From: Mycobacterium sp. 852002-51057_SCH5723018
GTDB taxonomy: Bacteria; Actinomycetota; Actinomycetes; Mycobacteriales; Mycobacteriaceae
DNA: 64,000 bases
NCBI RefSeq assembly: GCF_001667035.1
Contig: NZ_LZIR01000004.1
Location: 175,256-239,255, forward strand
Direction: 5' to 3'
Shown: positions 45,543-53,839 of the stretch, piece after piece
Layout of the letters: each line of letters begins with the position of its first letter
Position numbering within the stretch: the stretch's first letter is position 1
Notes under the pieces: model-generated
What the model saw: only the letters and a program-made list of their open reading frames with translations
Told to the model about the DNA's origin: nothing
Databases searched by the model: none
Program-made: the position numbers and the translations under genes

Positions 45543-46748
45543 TTAGGCGAGTACCGACGCGCCGAGCAAGGTGAGCGCGTTGTCGCGCATCACCTTGCGG
45601 GTGTCTTCGGCGCTGAATTCGGGGAACTGCGGGATATCGGCGGTAAAGCTCATCGGGTCAGCGAGACCTTCGCCATGGGGCCAGTCCGACCCGAACAGGA
45701 TTTTGTCGATCCCGATGGTGTCGGCCAGGACCTTGACGTCGTCCTCGTAGTACGGCGTGACCCACACGTTGTTCTTCAGTTGCTCGACGGGGTCCTCTTT
45801 GAAGTGGTACGGCGCGCCATTAGCGGCCTTCTTGAGCCGCTTGATCAGCCGGTAGACGAAATACGAGCCGTTTTCGATACTGGCGACCTTAAGCGTGGGG
45901 TGGCGGGTGAAGACCTGGTGCACGATCAGCGAGGCCATCGTGTCGTGGATGGCGCGGTCGTCGGCCAGCAGCATGTCGAGCGGATCGCGCTTGCCGAACC
46001 CTTCGAAGGTGCCCGTGCCGCCCCACATCGCCGAGATGGCCAGATAGCCGCTGTCGGACAAGTGGAAGATCACCGGCACCCCGGCTTCGGCCAACCGCGC
46101 CCATATCGGATCGTGTAGCGGGTCACCCAACGAGCGCGGCTTGGCCACCCCGGGCACCGGCGCCGGACGCACCAGCACCAGCTTGGCGCCACGATCGAGC
46201 ACGAAGTCGACCTCATCGATGGCCTTCTGTGGATCGGCCAGCGAAATAATCGGCCCGGCCAGAATCCGGTGATCTGGGCGGTCGAAACCCCAGTCCTCGT
46301 CAAGCCACAGGTTGAAAGCGTGCACTGACGCCATGGTGGCCTCGACGTCGCCCTTGAGCGCCTCCTCCACACCGCAGGCAAAGGTCGGCAGTATGAAGAC
46401 GGTCTCGAGGTTCTGCGTGTCCAGGACCTTCACCCGGGCGTCGCGGTTCTGGTATTCCGGGTGATCACCGATCCGATCGACCTTCATCAACGACGCCGGA
46501 TCCACCCCCTCGGGAATCTCCCCGCGAAACAGTAAGTCCAGGCAACCGGGCTCGATGATCGGGTCGAACGTCGGGTTCGGGATGAAATGGTTGGCTCGCT
46601 CGCCCATCAGCGCGATCGTGCGCTTGCCGTCCTGCACCATCTGCACCCCGCGGCGCTTGAACTCCTTGGGAAGGTGGCGAGTGAAGGCGTCCACGGGTTC
46701 GTAGTAGTGCTCATCGACGTCGATCGCCCGGTAGCCCAGTGTGGCCAT
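45543..46748 (-). CDS. Amidohydrolase family protein (PF04909-type)
   Basis: A 401-residue TIM-barrel amidohydrolase. It starts MATLGYRAIDVDEHYYEPVD, with the metal-type DxDEHxxE beginning typical of mycobacterial proteins of this group, and ends with DKILFGSDWPHGEGLADP, which holds the catalytic Asp. ATG 46748 has AAGGG at good spacing; the TTG at 46754 does not. It is the first gene of the leftward island operon. Its promoter region holds two adjacent 15-bp palindromes, and a divergent TetR gene lies beyond, so it is likely repressed by that TetR. Confidence 0.87.
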   Translation of the reverse strand: MATLGYRAIDVDEHYYEPVDAFTRHLPKEFKRRGVQMVQDGKRTIALMGERANHFIPNPTFDPIIEPGCLDLLFRGEIPEGVDPASLMKVDRIGDHPEYQNRDARVKVLDTQNLETVFILPTFACGVEEALKGDVEATMASVHAFNLWLDEDWGFDRPDHRILAGPIISLADPQKAIDEVDFVLDRGAKLVLVRPAPVPGVAKPRSLGDPLHDPIWARLAEAGVPVIFHLSDSGYLAISAMWGGTGTFEGFGKRDPLDMLLADDRAIHDTMASLIVHQVFTRHPTLKVASIENGSYFVYRLIKRLKKAANGAPYHFKEDPVEQLKNNVWVTPYYEDDVKVLADTIGIDKILFGSDWPHGEGLADPMSFTADIPQFPEFSAEDTRKVMRDNALTLLGASVLA

Positions 46749-46802
46749 GGCCAAAACCCTTCATCGAGGACGCGGTAAGCCGGCCGAGCTGATCGGACGA
46801 CA

Positions 46803-46832
46803 CAGAATACGATTCTGAAGAATAAGATTCTT
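46803..46832. promoter_or_regulatory. Two adjoining 15-bp palindromic operators
   Basis: CAGAATACGATTCTG (46803-46817) is followed directly by AAGAATAAGATTCTT (46818-46832). Both are perfect 6-3-6 inverted repeats. They lie in the divergent region between the amidohydrolase operon and the TetR gene and are probably bound by that TetR. Confidence 0.75.
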
Positions 46833-46954
46833 ACTCGGCGAAATCAAGGTGCGGCCCCCGCAGCGTCGACTCCAGCGCCGCATGGTCCCGTCCCATAGGC
46901 GTCTCACATGGGCGATTTACCTGCGGGGGTCGGCAGCGACAGAACGGCGGCCGA

Positions 46955-46969
46955 CAGAATAGAATTCTG
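46955..46969. promoter_or_regulatory. 15-bp palindromic operator at the TetR start
   Basis: CAGAATAGAATTCTG, a perfect 6-3-6 inverted repeat ending 3 bp before the TetR ATG. It is the same class as 46803-46832 and suggests negative autoregulation. Confidence 0.75.
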
Positions 46970-46972
46970 GGC

Positions 46973-47611
46973 ATGCAGAACGTAATGCCGTCCCACGACG
47001 GCGTGGCCGCCCGTATCGCCGCCCAGACCGCGGCACGACGGACCAACTACCACAGCGAAGTGCGGGCTCTGTTGGACGCGGCACTGAAGGTGATCGTCGA
47101 CGGCGGCACCGACGCGCGGGCGCGGGTCTCCGACATTGTGGCGGTCGCCGGGCTGTCCAACGACACGTTCTACCGGCATTTCCCATCCAAGGATGCGCTG
47201 ATCGCCGCGCTGGTCGAGGACGGATCCGAGCGTGCCGCGGCACACATCGGCCGCCGGATGGCCCAAGAACATGACCCTGGGGCGCAGGTGAAGCGGTGGC
47301 TTGACGGGGTGCTGGCCCAAACCGAAGGCACCAACGCGGAAACGACGCTGGCCGTGTTATGGAACAGCGTCAACCTCACCTCGGCGATCCCGATCGGCAG
47401 CCAGGTCTCCAAGCGGCCGCTGGCCAAACTCCTGCATGCGCCCTTCGCGGAACTGCGCAGCGCCGATCCGGAGTTGGATGCCGAACTGGTCACGCAAGCC
47501 GTGATCGGCCGGGTAGCCGGGCACTTATGGGCCAAGACCACCCCCAGTCGCGCAGAGGCCGAGCACCTGCTGCAGTTCTGCCTCTCGGTGCCGCGCGCGT
47601 GTGTCCCGTAA
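46973..47611 (+). CDS. TetR family regulator of the island
   Basis: A 212-residue TetR-type protein. The helix-turn-helix spans about residues 22-70 (LLDAALKVIVDGG, then VSDIVAVAGLSNDTFYRHFP, SKDALIAAL). The remaining helical domain would bind a ligand, plausibly an acyl-CoA intermediate of the island pathway. ATG 46973 lies 3 bp after a palindromic operator. It is divergent from the catabolic operon and convergent with the F420-type oxidoreductase gene. Confidence 0.9.
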   Translation: MQNVMPSHDGVAARIAAQTAARRTNYHSEVRALLDAALKVIVDGGTDARARVSDIVAVAGLSNDTFYRHFPSKDALIAALVEDGSERAAAHIGRRMAQEHDPGAQVKRWLDGVLAQTEGTNAETTLAVLWNSVNLTSAIPIGSQVSKRPLAKLLHAPFAELRSADPELDAELVTQAVIGRVAGHLWAKTTPSRAEAEHLLQFCLSVPRACVP

Positions 47612-47708
47612 GAGAGAAACACCCCGGCAGCTCCCTGGATGAGTGGTCCGGGGACCGGCTTCGTGAGACGCCCAACTCCGGGTGGGCGCGGCGTCCTGAA
47701 TCCCGTCG

Positions 47709-48725
47709 TTAGGCAGGTATGCGGTGCAACGCGGCAACGAGATCAGCAACGTCCGCCGCGTCGGGGGTGTAGCTGGAGAAATAACAGCACACGTCGCTGG
47801 CGTGACCACCGAAGCGGGTACCGATCTGCTCTGCGCATTCCTCGGGTGTGCCGACAATGCCGAAGGTGCGCACCATGTCATCGCTAATCAGCGCCCGCAT
47901 CTCGGCGAACTTGCCTTGCTTGGACAACACATTGAGCGCGGGATGCACGTCGGCAAAGCCCTCCTGCTCGAGCACGGGCAAATAAGCCGGCGTCGAACCG
48001 TAGAACCCGATTTGAAAGGCCACGCCGTTGACCGCGCTTGCCAGATCATGCTCAGTGCGGCCCATGGCGATCATGGCCTGGGCCATGATCGCACAGTCAT
48101 CGGGCACCCGGCCCGAGCGCGCGAGCCCATCGGTGTAGGAGGACAACGTCTTCTCGGTGAAGAACCGGTTGCTGGTTAGAGGGTGGATCAGCAGTCCGTC
48201 GGCGACTTGTGCGGCCGTGCGGGTCATCAACGGACCCAGTGCACCCAGCAGCACCGGCGGCGACCCGAACGGATTAGGCCCGGGGTCGAACGCCGGCGTC
48301 ATCAGGGTGTGGGTGTAGAACTCACCACGAAAGCTCAAGGGCGCGTTGCCCTCCCACGCCGCGAAGATGGCCTTGATGGCCTCAACGTTCTCAGCCATCC
48401 GCGCCGCAGGCTTGCCCCACTGCCCGCTGTAACGCTTAACGATGTGCGCCGGGGTCTGCGAACCCAGCCCGAGACGGAACCGGCCCTGACTATAGAGCTG
48501 CAGATCGTTGGCGGCATGCGCCAGGTGCAGCGGGCTGCGCGGACCAGCGACAGCAATGTTGGTCATCAATTCCAGATCGCTCACCCCCGCGGCGGCCACC
48601 AATGGCAGGAACACATCGTTGGGGCCTTCGAAGCTGAACAGCCCGTCGGCGCCCACCTCAGCGATCTCACGCGCCCGCGCGGCCGCCTTGTCCGGTCGAC
48701 CGTTGCCCTGCAAATGAACCTTCAT
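47709..48725 (-). CDS. LLM-class F420-dependent oxidoreductase (TIGR03617-like)
   Basis: A 338-residue luciferase-like monooxygenase-fold enzyme of the F420-binding group. Family parts are GADGLFSFEGPNDVFLPL, DLELMTNIAVAGPRSPLHLA, FRLGLGSQTPAHIVKRY and PPVLLGALGPLMTRTAAQVA. It probably transfers hydride between coenzyme F420 and a pathway intermediate. It is transcribed on its own, toward the TetR gene; an imperfect copy of the TetR palindrome lies about 100 bp upstream. Confidence 0.9.
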   Translation of the reverse strand: MKVHLQGNGRPDKAAARAREIAEVGADGLFSFEGPNDVFLPLVAAAGVSDLELMTNIAVAGPRSPLHLAHAANDLQLYSQGRFRLGLGSQTPAHIVKRYSGQWGKPAARMAENVEAIKAIFAAWEGNAPLSFRGEFYTHTLMTPAFDPGPNPFGSPPVLLGALGPLMTRTAAQVADGLLIHPLTSNRFFTEKTLSSYTDGLARSGRVPDDCAIMAQAMIAMGRTEHDLASAVNGVAFQIGFYGSTPAYLPVLEQEGFADVHPALNVLSKQGKFAEMRALISDDMVRTFGIVGTPEECAEQIGTRFGGHASDVCCYFSSYTPDAADVADLVAALHRIPA

Positions 48726-49282
48726 GCCAACACCTCATGTCTCCATGACCGGCAACGATGTGCACCGTCCGAAACCGCGGCGAGCCCAGGGACACCCCAC
48801 GCTGCCGATAGTCTTCTGCGCAGCAAGAATATTGTTCTTAAGAGCCAGAATGCAATGCCGCCCGCTCCGGGACCCAGGAACCGCCGCGACCGGGTTGAGG
48901 CCGACGCCCCGGTCGGCGTCCGGCCGACCACTGTCGCTCTCGCGCCCTGCGGCAGGGCGGCCTCGGGCGCTCGTGACCTCCCGCCGCCCGGGGCGCGGCA
49001 GAACCGTGCCGTAACGACGTTTGACGTGATGCCGATCCCGGGCCGTGCGTCGACGGCGTCGGTCCGGTGCTTGATGAAGCGATGCCGGGCATCGGGCAAC
49101 TTCTCCCCGGGAGCCCCCAGCGCGCATCACTGAGTGACGGGCGACGAAGGGTCCCTTGTCGTGAGTGCTGTCACTGTGTCCGGTTTGTGTCCGATCGTCG
49201 GACGGGCAGCCTGCGTCAGGCGCGCTCAGCTCGCCGTATTTGGCGTATGGACGTCGTTAACTCGCAGGTCAGCGGTTCATTC
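48726..49282. other. Noncoding right end of the island
   Basis: About 560 bp without a convincing gene; several overlapping frames are of biased composition and have no motifs. It holds the imperfect operator at 48825-48839 and, just before the right repeat, a segment (49266-49279, AGGTCAGCGGTTCA) that resembles the T-arm of tRNA-Phe. This is where an integrase gene would be expected, but none is seen. Confidence 0.5.
48825..48839. promoter_or_regulatory. Imperfect 15-bp palindrome upstream of the F420-type oxidoreductase
   Basis: AAGAATATTGTTCTT differs from a perfect 6-3-6 repeat at one pair and matches the island operator class (NAGAAT-N3-ATTCTN). It lies 100 bp upstream of the reductase gene start. 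Confidence 0.5.
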
Positions 49283-49333
49283 CGTCCGCCTGAAAAGCGG
49301 AAGGTCGGCGGTTCGATCCCGCCCCTGGCCACC
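49283..49333 (+). repeat. attR: 51-bp copy of the tRNA-Phe 3' part
   Basis: Exact duplicate of 37172-37222. It is not a full tRNA, since the D-arm and 5' acceptor strand are absent. It marks the right boundary of the island. Confidence 0.9.
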
Positions 49334-49394
49334 TTCGTTGAACGGCTTCGCGTGGTGGTGTGCGGTCGGCCTGACCGACGGGGAGACTATTGCC

Positions 49395-49835
49395 GTGGCA
49401 TCCGTCCCGGTCGCCCGCCACCTGCTGCGCGCGAAAGACCTTGTCGACGCGCGTTACTTCGATCGGCTCTCGGTTGCCGACATGGCCGCGGCCGCCGGAT
49501 TATCACCGGCACACTTCAGTCGGCGGTTCAAGGAAACGTTCGGCGAGTCGCCCCACCAGTACCTGCTGACCCGGCGGCTGGAACGCGCCGCCGCGTTGCT
49601 GCGCACCACCGATTGGGCCGTCGCCACCGTGTGCTTTGAAGTGGGTTGGGGAAGTGTCGGCTCGTTCACGACGAGCTTTCATCGCATATTCGGTGAGACG
49701 CCGCAGAGCTACCGCGCCAAGTTTCCACCCGCCGAGCGTCACGTCCGGATCCCCCGCTGCGTCGCACTGGCCTACGGGCGGCCGCAAAACCGCACGTTTC
49801 GAGAAGACGGCGGCTCGCCGACGTCCGTAGCTTGA
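49395..49835 (+). CDS. Short AraC family transcriptional regulator
   Basis: A 146-residue protein consisting mainly of an AraC-type double helix-turn-helix (about residues 10-105): LSVADMAAAAGLSPAHFSRR, FKETFGESPHQYLLTRRLER and VCFEVGWGSVGSFTTSFHRI. No ligand domain is present. GTG 49395 is chosen because GGGGAG lies upstream; the longer frame runs backward through the attR repeat and cannot be original coding sequence. It lies 26 bp before a VOC gene and probably controls it. Confidence 0.82.
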   Translation: MASVPVARHLLRAKDLVDARYFDRLSVADMAAAAGLSPAHFSRRFKETFGESPHQYLLTRRLERAAALLRTTDWAVATVCFEVGWGSVGSFTTSFHRIFGETPQSYRAKFPPAERHVRIPRCVALAYGRPQNRTFREDGGSPTSVA

Positions 49836-49861
49836 AAGAGCCAACGAAGTCGGGAGGACCC

Positions 49862-50293
49862 ATGATCAAGATCGCCAATGCGCAGTTCTGGGTGCACAAC
49901 CAGGACGCGGCGCTGGAGTTCTACACCAAGACGCTCGGCTGGGAAGTCCGGGCCGACGTGACCATGGAGGCCTGGAACTTCCGCTGGTTGTGCGTCGGAC
50001 CGGTGGGCCAGGAGGGCGTCGGGCTCGTCCTCATGCCCGTTCCCGGTCCGCCCATGCTCGACCTCGCTGCCAGCGCACAGCTGGCCGAATTGGTGGCCAA
50101 GGGCGCGGGCGGCACGTTGTTCCTCGAGACCGACGATTGCCAGGCCGCCTACGACGAGTTGTCTTCCCGCGGAGTCACTTTCAACGATCCGCCCACCGCG
50201 CAGGCCTACGGTATCGACACATCCTTCCGCGACCCCTCCGGCAACAACATCCGGCTGACCCAGGTGCTGGAGTTCGATCCGACGAGGAGCTGA
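49862..50293 (+). CDS. VOC superfamily (glyoxalase/bleomycin resistance-type) protein
   Basis: A 143-residue vicinal-oxygen-chelate protein. Two beta-alpha-beta units are visible: IANAQFWVHNQDAALEFYTK, then LGWEVRAD, and FLETDDCQAAYDELSSRGV, ending FRDPSGNNIRLTQ. The typical metal-site histidine and C-terminal Glu are not both obvious, so catalysis is uncertain. ATG 49862 follows GGGAGG. It is co-directional with the AraC regulator, a common pairing of AraC with a VOC protein. Confidence 0.87.
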   Translation: MIKIANAQFWVHNQDAALEFYTKTLGWEVRADVTMEAWNFRWLCVGPVGQEGVGLVLMPVPGPPMLDLAASAQLAELVAKGAGGTLFLETDDCQAAYDELSSRGVTFNDPPTAQAYGIDTSFRDPSGNNIRLTQVLEFDPTRS

Positions 50294-50594
50294 CCTCGCC
50301 GTCATACGACGCGCGATCAAATATCCCCTACCCGGCGAGGGGCCGGATACTCTTTGATGGAGCTGCTTGGCCTTGTTCCGGCGACGGCAGCCACTCCCGA
50401 CCTCAGTGACATCAAGGGCGCCAACACCATTCAGCATTCGATCACAGTGGGCGATCTCGACAATCCGTGACGATACGGCTCGCGCCCTTCCGCGGCCGGA
50501 TGCCACTGACGAAATTGCTATCGCATGTGATAGCGCTTTTCAGAACCGGTCATGGCCGCTTTGGCAGTGGCTGGTGTGGCTCATGTGATCCCCC
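50294..50594. other. Intergenic region before lpqR
   Basis: About 300 bp with no recognised gene. It contains a doubtful 37-codon frame (50357-50470). Confidence 0.4.
50357..50470 (+). CDS. Possible 37-aa ORF or gene remnant
   Basis: ATG 50357 opens a frame encoding MELLGLVPATAATPDLSDIK and then GANTIQHSITVGDLDNP before a stop. The composition looks protein-like but there is no clear ribosome site and no family is recognised. It may be the end of a lost gene. Confidence 0.2.
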   Translation: MELLGLVPATAATPDLSDIKGANTIQHSITVGDLDNP

Positions 50595-51314
50595 GTGACG
50601 AACGGCGACAATGTGCAGATGCCTCGGGTGGGACGGTTCCTTCGCCTCGCGGTCGCCTTTGGGTTGATCGCCGTTGTCGGTGCGGCGCCGGCCGATGCCG
50701 ACGTGCCGCCAGTCAGCGACGCGGCGCGCGGCGCCGGATTCGTCGACGTCCGCACTGTAGTCCCCGACGCCATCATCGACCTGCGCTACGCGACCACCAA
50801 CAATTTCACCCACACTCAGCTCTATCCCTCCGACGCCCGATGCCTTGTCCATCAGTCGATGGCTCCGGATCTCGCGGCGGCGGCGGCGGTGCTCCGCCCG
50901 CAGGGCCACGTCCTGGTGTTCTGGGACTGCTACCGGCCGCATGACGTTCAGGCCAAGCTGTTCGCCGTCGCGCCGAATCCTGCCTGGGTGGCCCGGCCCG
51001 GCCCGTATGCGCACAGCCACGAGTCCGGCCGGTCGGTTGACGTGACCTTCACCAGCGTCCAAGAGCAATGCCCGGGCGATCGGCAGGTCGACGGGTTGTG
51101 CCTGGCCGACATGGGCACCGACTTCGACGACTTCTCCTCGCGCGCAACGGCATACGCGACCCAGGGCGTCAGCGCCGACGAGCAGGCCAACCGCGCCCGG
51201 CTGCGCGACGCGATGACCTATGGCGGGCTGACGCCGTACTCGGGCGAGTGGTGGCACTTCGACGGCCCGGGCGCCGCCGTTGACCGGCCGATCCTCAACG
51301 TCCCCGTCGACTAG
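50595..51314 (+). CDS. lpqR: D-alanyl-D-alanine dipeptidase-like protein LpqR (M15D, VanX type)
   Basis: A 239-residue secreted peptidase of the VanX group that cleaves D-Ala-D-Ala or related dipeptides. An N-terminal signal sequence (about residues 12-35) is followed by the zinc motif SHESGRSVDVTF (His and Asp ligands) and EWWHFD (catalytic Glu and His ligand). It corresponds by position to Rv0838 (lpqR). Unlike a lipoprotein, the signal ends in GAAPADAD with no lipobox cysteine, so this version is probably released or cleaved by signal peptidase I. Confidence 0.87.
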   Translation: MTNGDNVQMPRVGRFLRLAVAFGLIAVVGAAPADADVPPVSDAARGAGFVDVRTVVPDAIIDLRYATTNNFTHTQLYPSDARCLVHQSMAPDLAAAAAVLRPQGHVLVFWDCYRPHDVQAKLFAVAPNPAWVARPGPYAHSHESGRSVDVTFTSVQEQCPGDRQVDGLCLADMGTDFDDFSSRATAYATQGVSADEQANRARLRDAMTYGGLTPYSGEWWHFDGPGAAVDRPILNVPVD

Positions 51315-51323
51315 GCGTCTCAG

Positions 51324-51347
51324 AATATGAGATTAGGATCTCATATT
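51324..51347. promoter_or_regulatory. Inverted repeat upstream of the Rv0839-like methyltransferase
   Basis: AATATGAGAT and ATCTCATATT are perfect 10-bp complements with a 4-bp spacer (TAGG). The repeat is AT-rich in a GC-rich setting, 28 bp before ATG 51375, and so looks like an operator rather than a terminator, though a hairpin after lpqR is possible. Confidence 0.55.
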
Positions 51348-51374
51348 ACGAGTCGGCGCGGTAGGCTTCGCGCC

Positions 51375-52187
51375 ATGGACCACGAAGGCCCGGGCAAGTA
51401 CACGCACGGACATCACGAGTCGGTGCTACGCAGCCACCAGCGACGCACCGCCGAGGACTCCGCGGCCTACCTGCTGCCCCACCTCAAGCCCGGGTCATCC
51501 GTGCTGGACATCGGATGCGGTCCCGGCACCATCACCGTCGACCTCGCCGAGCGGGTCGCACCCGCGCCCGTGCTGGCCGTCGACCAATCTGCCGACGTCC
51601 TCGACGTGGCGCGCGCCGAGGCCCAGCGGCGCGACCTGACGAACGTGTCCTTCGCGACCGCCGACGTGCACCAGCTCGACTTCCCCGACGACACATTCGA
51701 TGTCGTCCACGCCCACCAGGTGCTACAACATGTCACCGATCCGGTGCGGGCGCTGCGGGAGATGAGGCGGGTGTGCCGGCCGGGCGGACTCGTCGCCGCC
51801 CGCGACGCCGACTATGCGGGCTTCATCTGGTTCCCGCGCCTGCCGGCCCTCGACCTATGGCTGGACCTCTACGACAAGGCGCATCGCGCCAACCACGGAG
51901 AACCAGACGCCGGACGGCGGCTGCTGTCGTGGGCTCTCGAGGCCGGCTTTGACGACATCACGCCGACGGGCAGCGTGTGGTGCTACGCGACGCCCGAGAC
52001 CCGCGAATGGTGGGGCGGCATGTGGGCCGACCGGATTCTGCATTCCGGCGTCGCTCGCCAGCTGCTGGAATCGGGCCTGGCCACCGCCGCGCAGCTCGAG
52101 GAGATCTCCGCGGCGTGGCAGGCCTGGGCCGCGGCGCCGGCCGGCTGGCTATCGATGCCGCATGGTGAGATCCTCTGCCGCGCGTAG
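51375..52187 (+). CDS. SAM-dependent methyltransferase (Rv0839-like)
   Basis: A 270-residue class I methyltransferase, the same length as Rv0839. The SAM motifs are VLDIGCGPGTITVDLA, VLAVDQSADVLDVA and FATADVHQLDFPDDTFDVVH. ATG 51375 is selected because it gives the family length; the frame open from 51327 covers the upstream inverted repeat. The methyl acceptor is unknown. Confidence 0.9.
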   Translation: MDHEGPGKYTHGHHESVLRSHQRRTAEDSAAYLLPHLKPGSSVLDIGCGPGTITVDLAERVAPAPVLAVDQSADVLDVARAEAQRRDLTNVSFATADVHQLDFPDDTFDVVHAHQVLQHVTDPVRALREMRRVCRPGGLVAARDADYAGFIWFPRLPALDLWLDLYDKAHRANHGEPDAGRRLLSWALEAGFDDITPTGSVWCYATPETREWWGGMWADRILHSGVARQLLESGLATAAQLEEISAAWQAWAAAPAGWLSMPHGEILCRA

Positions 52188-52261
52188 GGTCGCCAACCTA
52201 ACACCGCAGGTCAGCACTACGGTATTGGCATTCTCTTTTTTTGCAAGTACGTTATTCATCG

Positions 52262-53839
52262 ATGGATAACGCTGCTCAGACACCGTCGGGCATCCCGCTG
52301 CAGCCCGTCTACGGACCGGCGGACAGAACCGCCGAACCGCCGCCCCCGGGGGAGTTCCCGTTCACCCGGGGCAACTTCGCGTCTGGCTACCGGGGCAAGC
52401 TGTGGACGTTTCGGCAATACTCAGGCTTCGGCACCGCAGAGGAATCCAACCGCCGCTACCGCTACCTCTTGGAACAAGGCGGAACCGGACTGTCGGTCGC
52501 GCTCGACCTGCCCACCCAATGCGGCTACGACTCCGACGATCCCGAGTTCGGCGAGGAGGTCGGCCGGGTCGGCGTCGCGGTGGACACCCTGGCCGACGCC
52601 GAGATCCTGTTCGACGGCATCCCACTGGACAAGATCAGCACCAGCATGACGATCAACGGAACGGCGGCCATCCTGCTCGCGTTCTACGTCGCCGCCGCCG
52701 AGCGAAAAGGAATCCCGCGGGCCAAGCTCACCGGGACCATCCAGAACGACATCCTCAAGGAGTACGCCTCCCGCGGGACCTGGATCTGGCCGCCGGAGCC
52801 GTCGCTGCGCCTGATTGCCGACACCATCGAGTTCTGCGCCGCCGAGGTGCCCAGGTTCAACGCCATCTCGGTGGCCGGGGCGCACTTCCGCGACGCCGGG
52901 GCCAACGCGGTGCAGGAAATGGCGTTCACCCTGGCCGACGGCGTCACCTACTGCGACACCGTGGTCGAACGCGGCCGGATGACCATCGACCAGTTCGCGC
53001 CGCAGATCTCGTTTTTCTTCTACACCCACGGCGATTTCTTCGAAGAGATCGGCAAATACCGCGCGGGACGTCGTCGTTGGGCCACGATCGTTCGGGAACG
53101 CTACGGGGCGACAACGGACAAGGCGTCGATGTTCCGCTTCGGGTGCGTGTGCGGCGGCGCTTCGCTGTACGCCCCGCAGGCGCAGAACAACCTGGTGCGG
53201 GTGGCTTACGAGGCGATGGCGGCGGTCTTGGGCGGGGTGCAGTCGATGTTCACTGCGGCCTGGGACGAACCGTTCGCGCTGCCCACCGAGGAGTCCACCA
53301 CGCTCGCGCTGCGCACCCAGCAGATCCTGGCCTACGAGACCGGTGTGGCCAGCGTCGCCGACCCGCTGGGCGGCTCCTATTTCGTCGAGGCTCTGACCGA
53401 TGCCACCGAGGCCCGCATCGTCGAGATCATGGACGACCTCGAACGACACGGCGGAATGGTCAGCGCGATCGAGGACGGCTATCTGCAAGGGCTGATCGCC
53501 GACGAAGCGTTCCGGATGCATCAGGACATCGAAGCGGGCGCCCGACCCGTCGTCGGGGTCAATCGATTCGTGTCCGAGGAGCCCGAGCCCGACGTTGTGA
53601 CCTACGAGCTCGACGCCGAGGGTCGCGAATTGCAGCTCAAGCGGCTCTCCAAGGTGAAGGCCGAACGAGACACGGCCGCGGTGCAATCCACACTTGCCGC
53701 GCTGTCCCGCGGCGCCGAGGGCACCGACAACCTGATGCACAGGCTGATCGACTGCGCCAACGCGTACTGCACGGTGGGTGAGATGGTGTCCGCCCTGAAA
53801 GCGGTGTGGGGCGAATTCCAGCAACCGGTGGTGTTCTGA
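52262..53839 (+). CDS. B12-dependent acyl-CoA mutase, large (substrate) subunit
   Basis: A 525-residue methylmalonyl-CoA-mutase-type TIM barrel without a fused B12 domain; the B12 part is the next gene. It rearranges the carbon skeleton of an acyl-CoA. Residues corresponding to the carboxylate-binding pair of methylmalonyl-CoA mutase are kept: Tyr53 (RQYSGFG) and Arg171 (ASRGTW); the catalytic His is His208 (GAHFRDAG). The related isobutyryl-CoA mutase has Phe and Gln instead, so the substrate may be a dicarboxylic acyl-CoA although the two-gene form resembles isobutyryl- or hydroxyisobutyryl-type mutases. ATG 52262. The stop adjoins the small subunit start. Confidence 0.9.
   Translation: MDNAAQTPSGIPLQPVYGPADRTAEPPPPGEFPFTRGNFASGYRGKLWTFRQYSGFGTAEESNRRYRYLLEQGGTGLSVALDLPTQCGYDSDDPEFGEEVGRVGVAVDTLADAEILFDGIPLDKISTSMTINGTAAILLAFYVAAAERKGIPRAKLTGTIQNDILKEYASRGTWIWPPEPSLRLIADTIEFCAAEVPRFNAISVAGAHFRDAGANAVQEMAFTLADGVTYCDTVVERGRMTIDQFAPQISFFFYTHGDFFEEIGKYRAGRRRWATIVRERYGATTDKASMFRFGCVCGGASLYAPQAQNNLVRVAYEAMAAVLGGVQSMFTAAWDEPFALPTEESTTLALRTQQILAYETGVASVADPLGGSYFVEALTDATEARIVEIMDDLERHGGMVSAIEDGYLQGLIADEAFRMHQDIEAGARPVVGVNRFVSEEPEPDVVTYELDAEGRELQLKRLSKVKAERDTAAVQSTLAALSRGAEGTDNLMHRLIDCANAYCTVGEMVSALKAVWGEFQQPVVF

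Larger units (their letters stand above)
37172..49333. mobile_element. tRNA-Phe-integrated catabolic genomic island (about 12 kb)
   Basis: The block between the two 51-bp repeats contains eleven genes for acyl-CoA, P450 and F420-type chemistry and a TetR regulator. To the left, gene order follows M. tuberculosis up to tRNA-Phe; soon after the right repeat, Rv0838/Rv0839-like genes follow. No integrase, recombinase or conjugation gene is visible inside, so the element appears immobile now. It may have lost its integrase, or been moved by an integrase in trans. Confidence 0.8.

Noticed and set aside
48722..49099. Reverse 125-codon frame as an integrase remnant
   Set aside because: No tyrosine-recombinase motifs (R...HxxR...Y) could be found; composition is that of noncoding GC-rich DNA.
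49134..49394. N-terminal extension of the AraC regulator
   Set aside because: This part translates the attR tRNA copy, so it is unlikely to be original coding sequence; GTG 49395 has a ribosome site.
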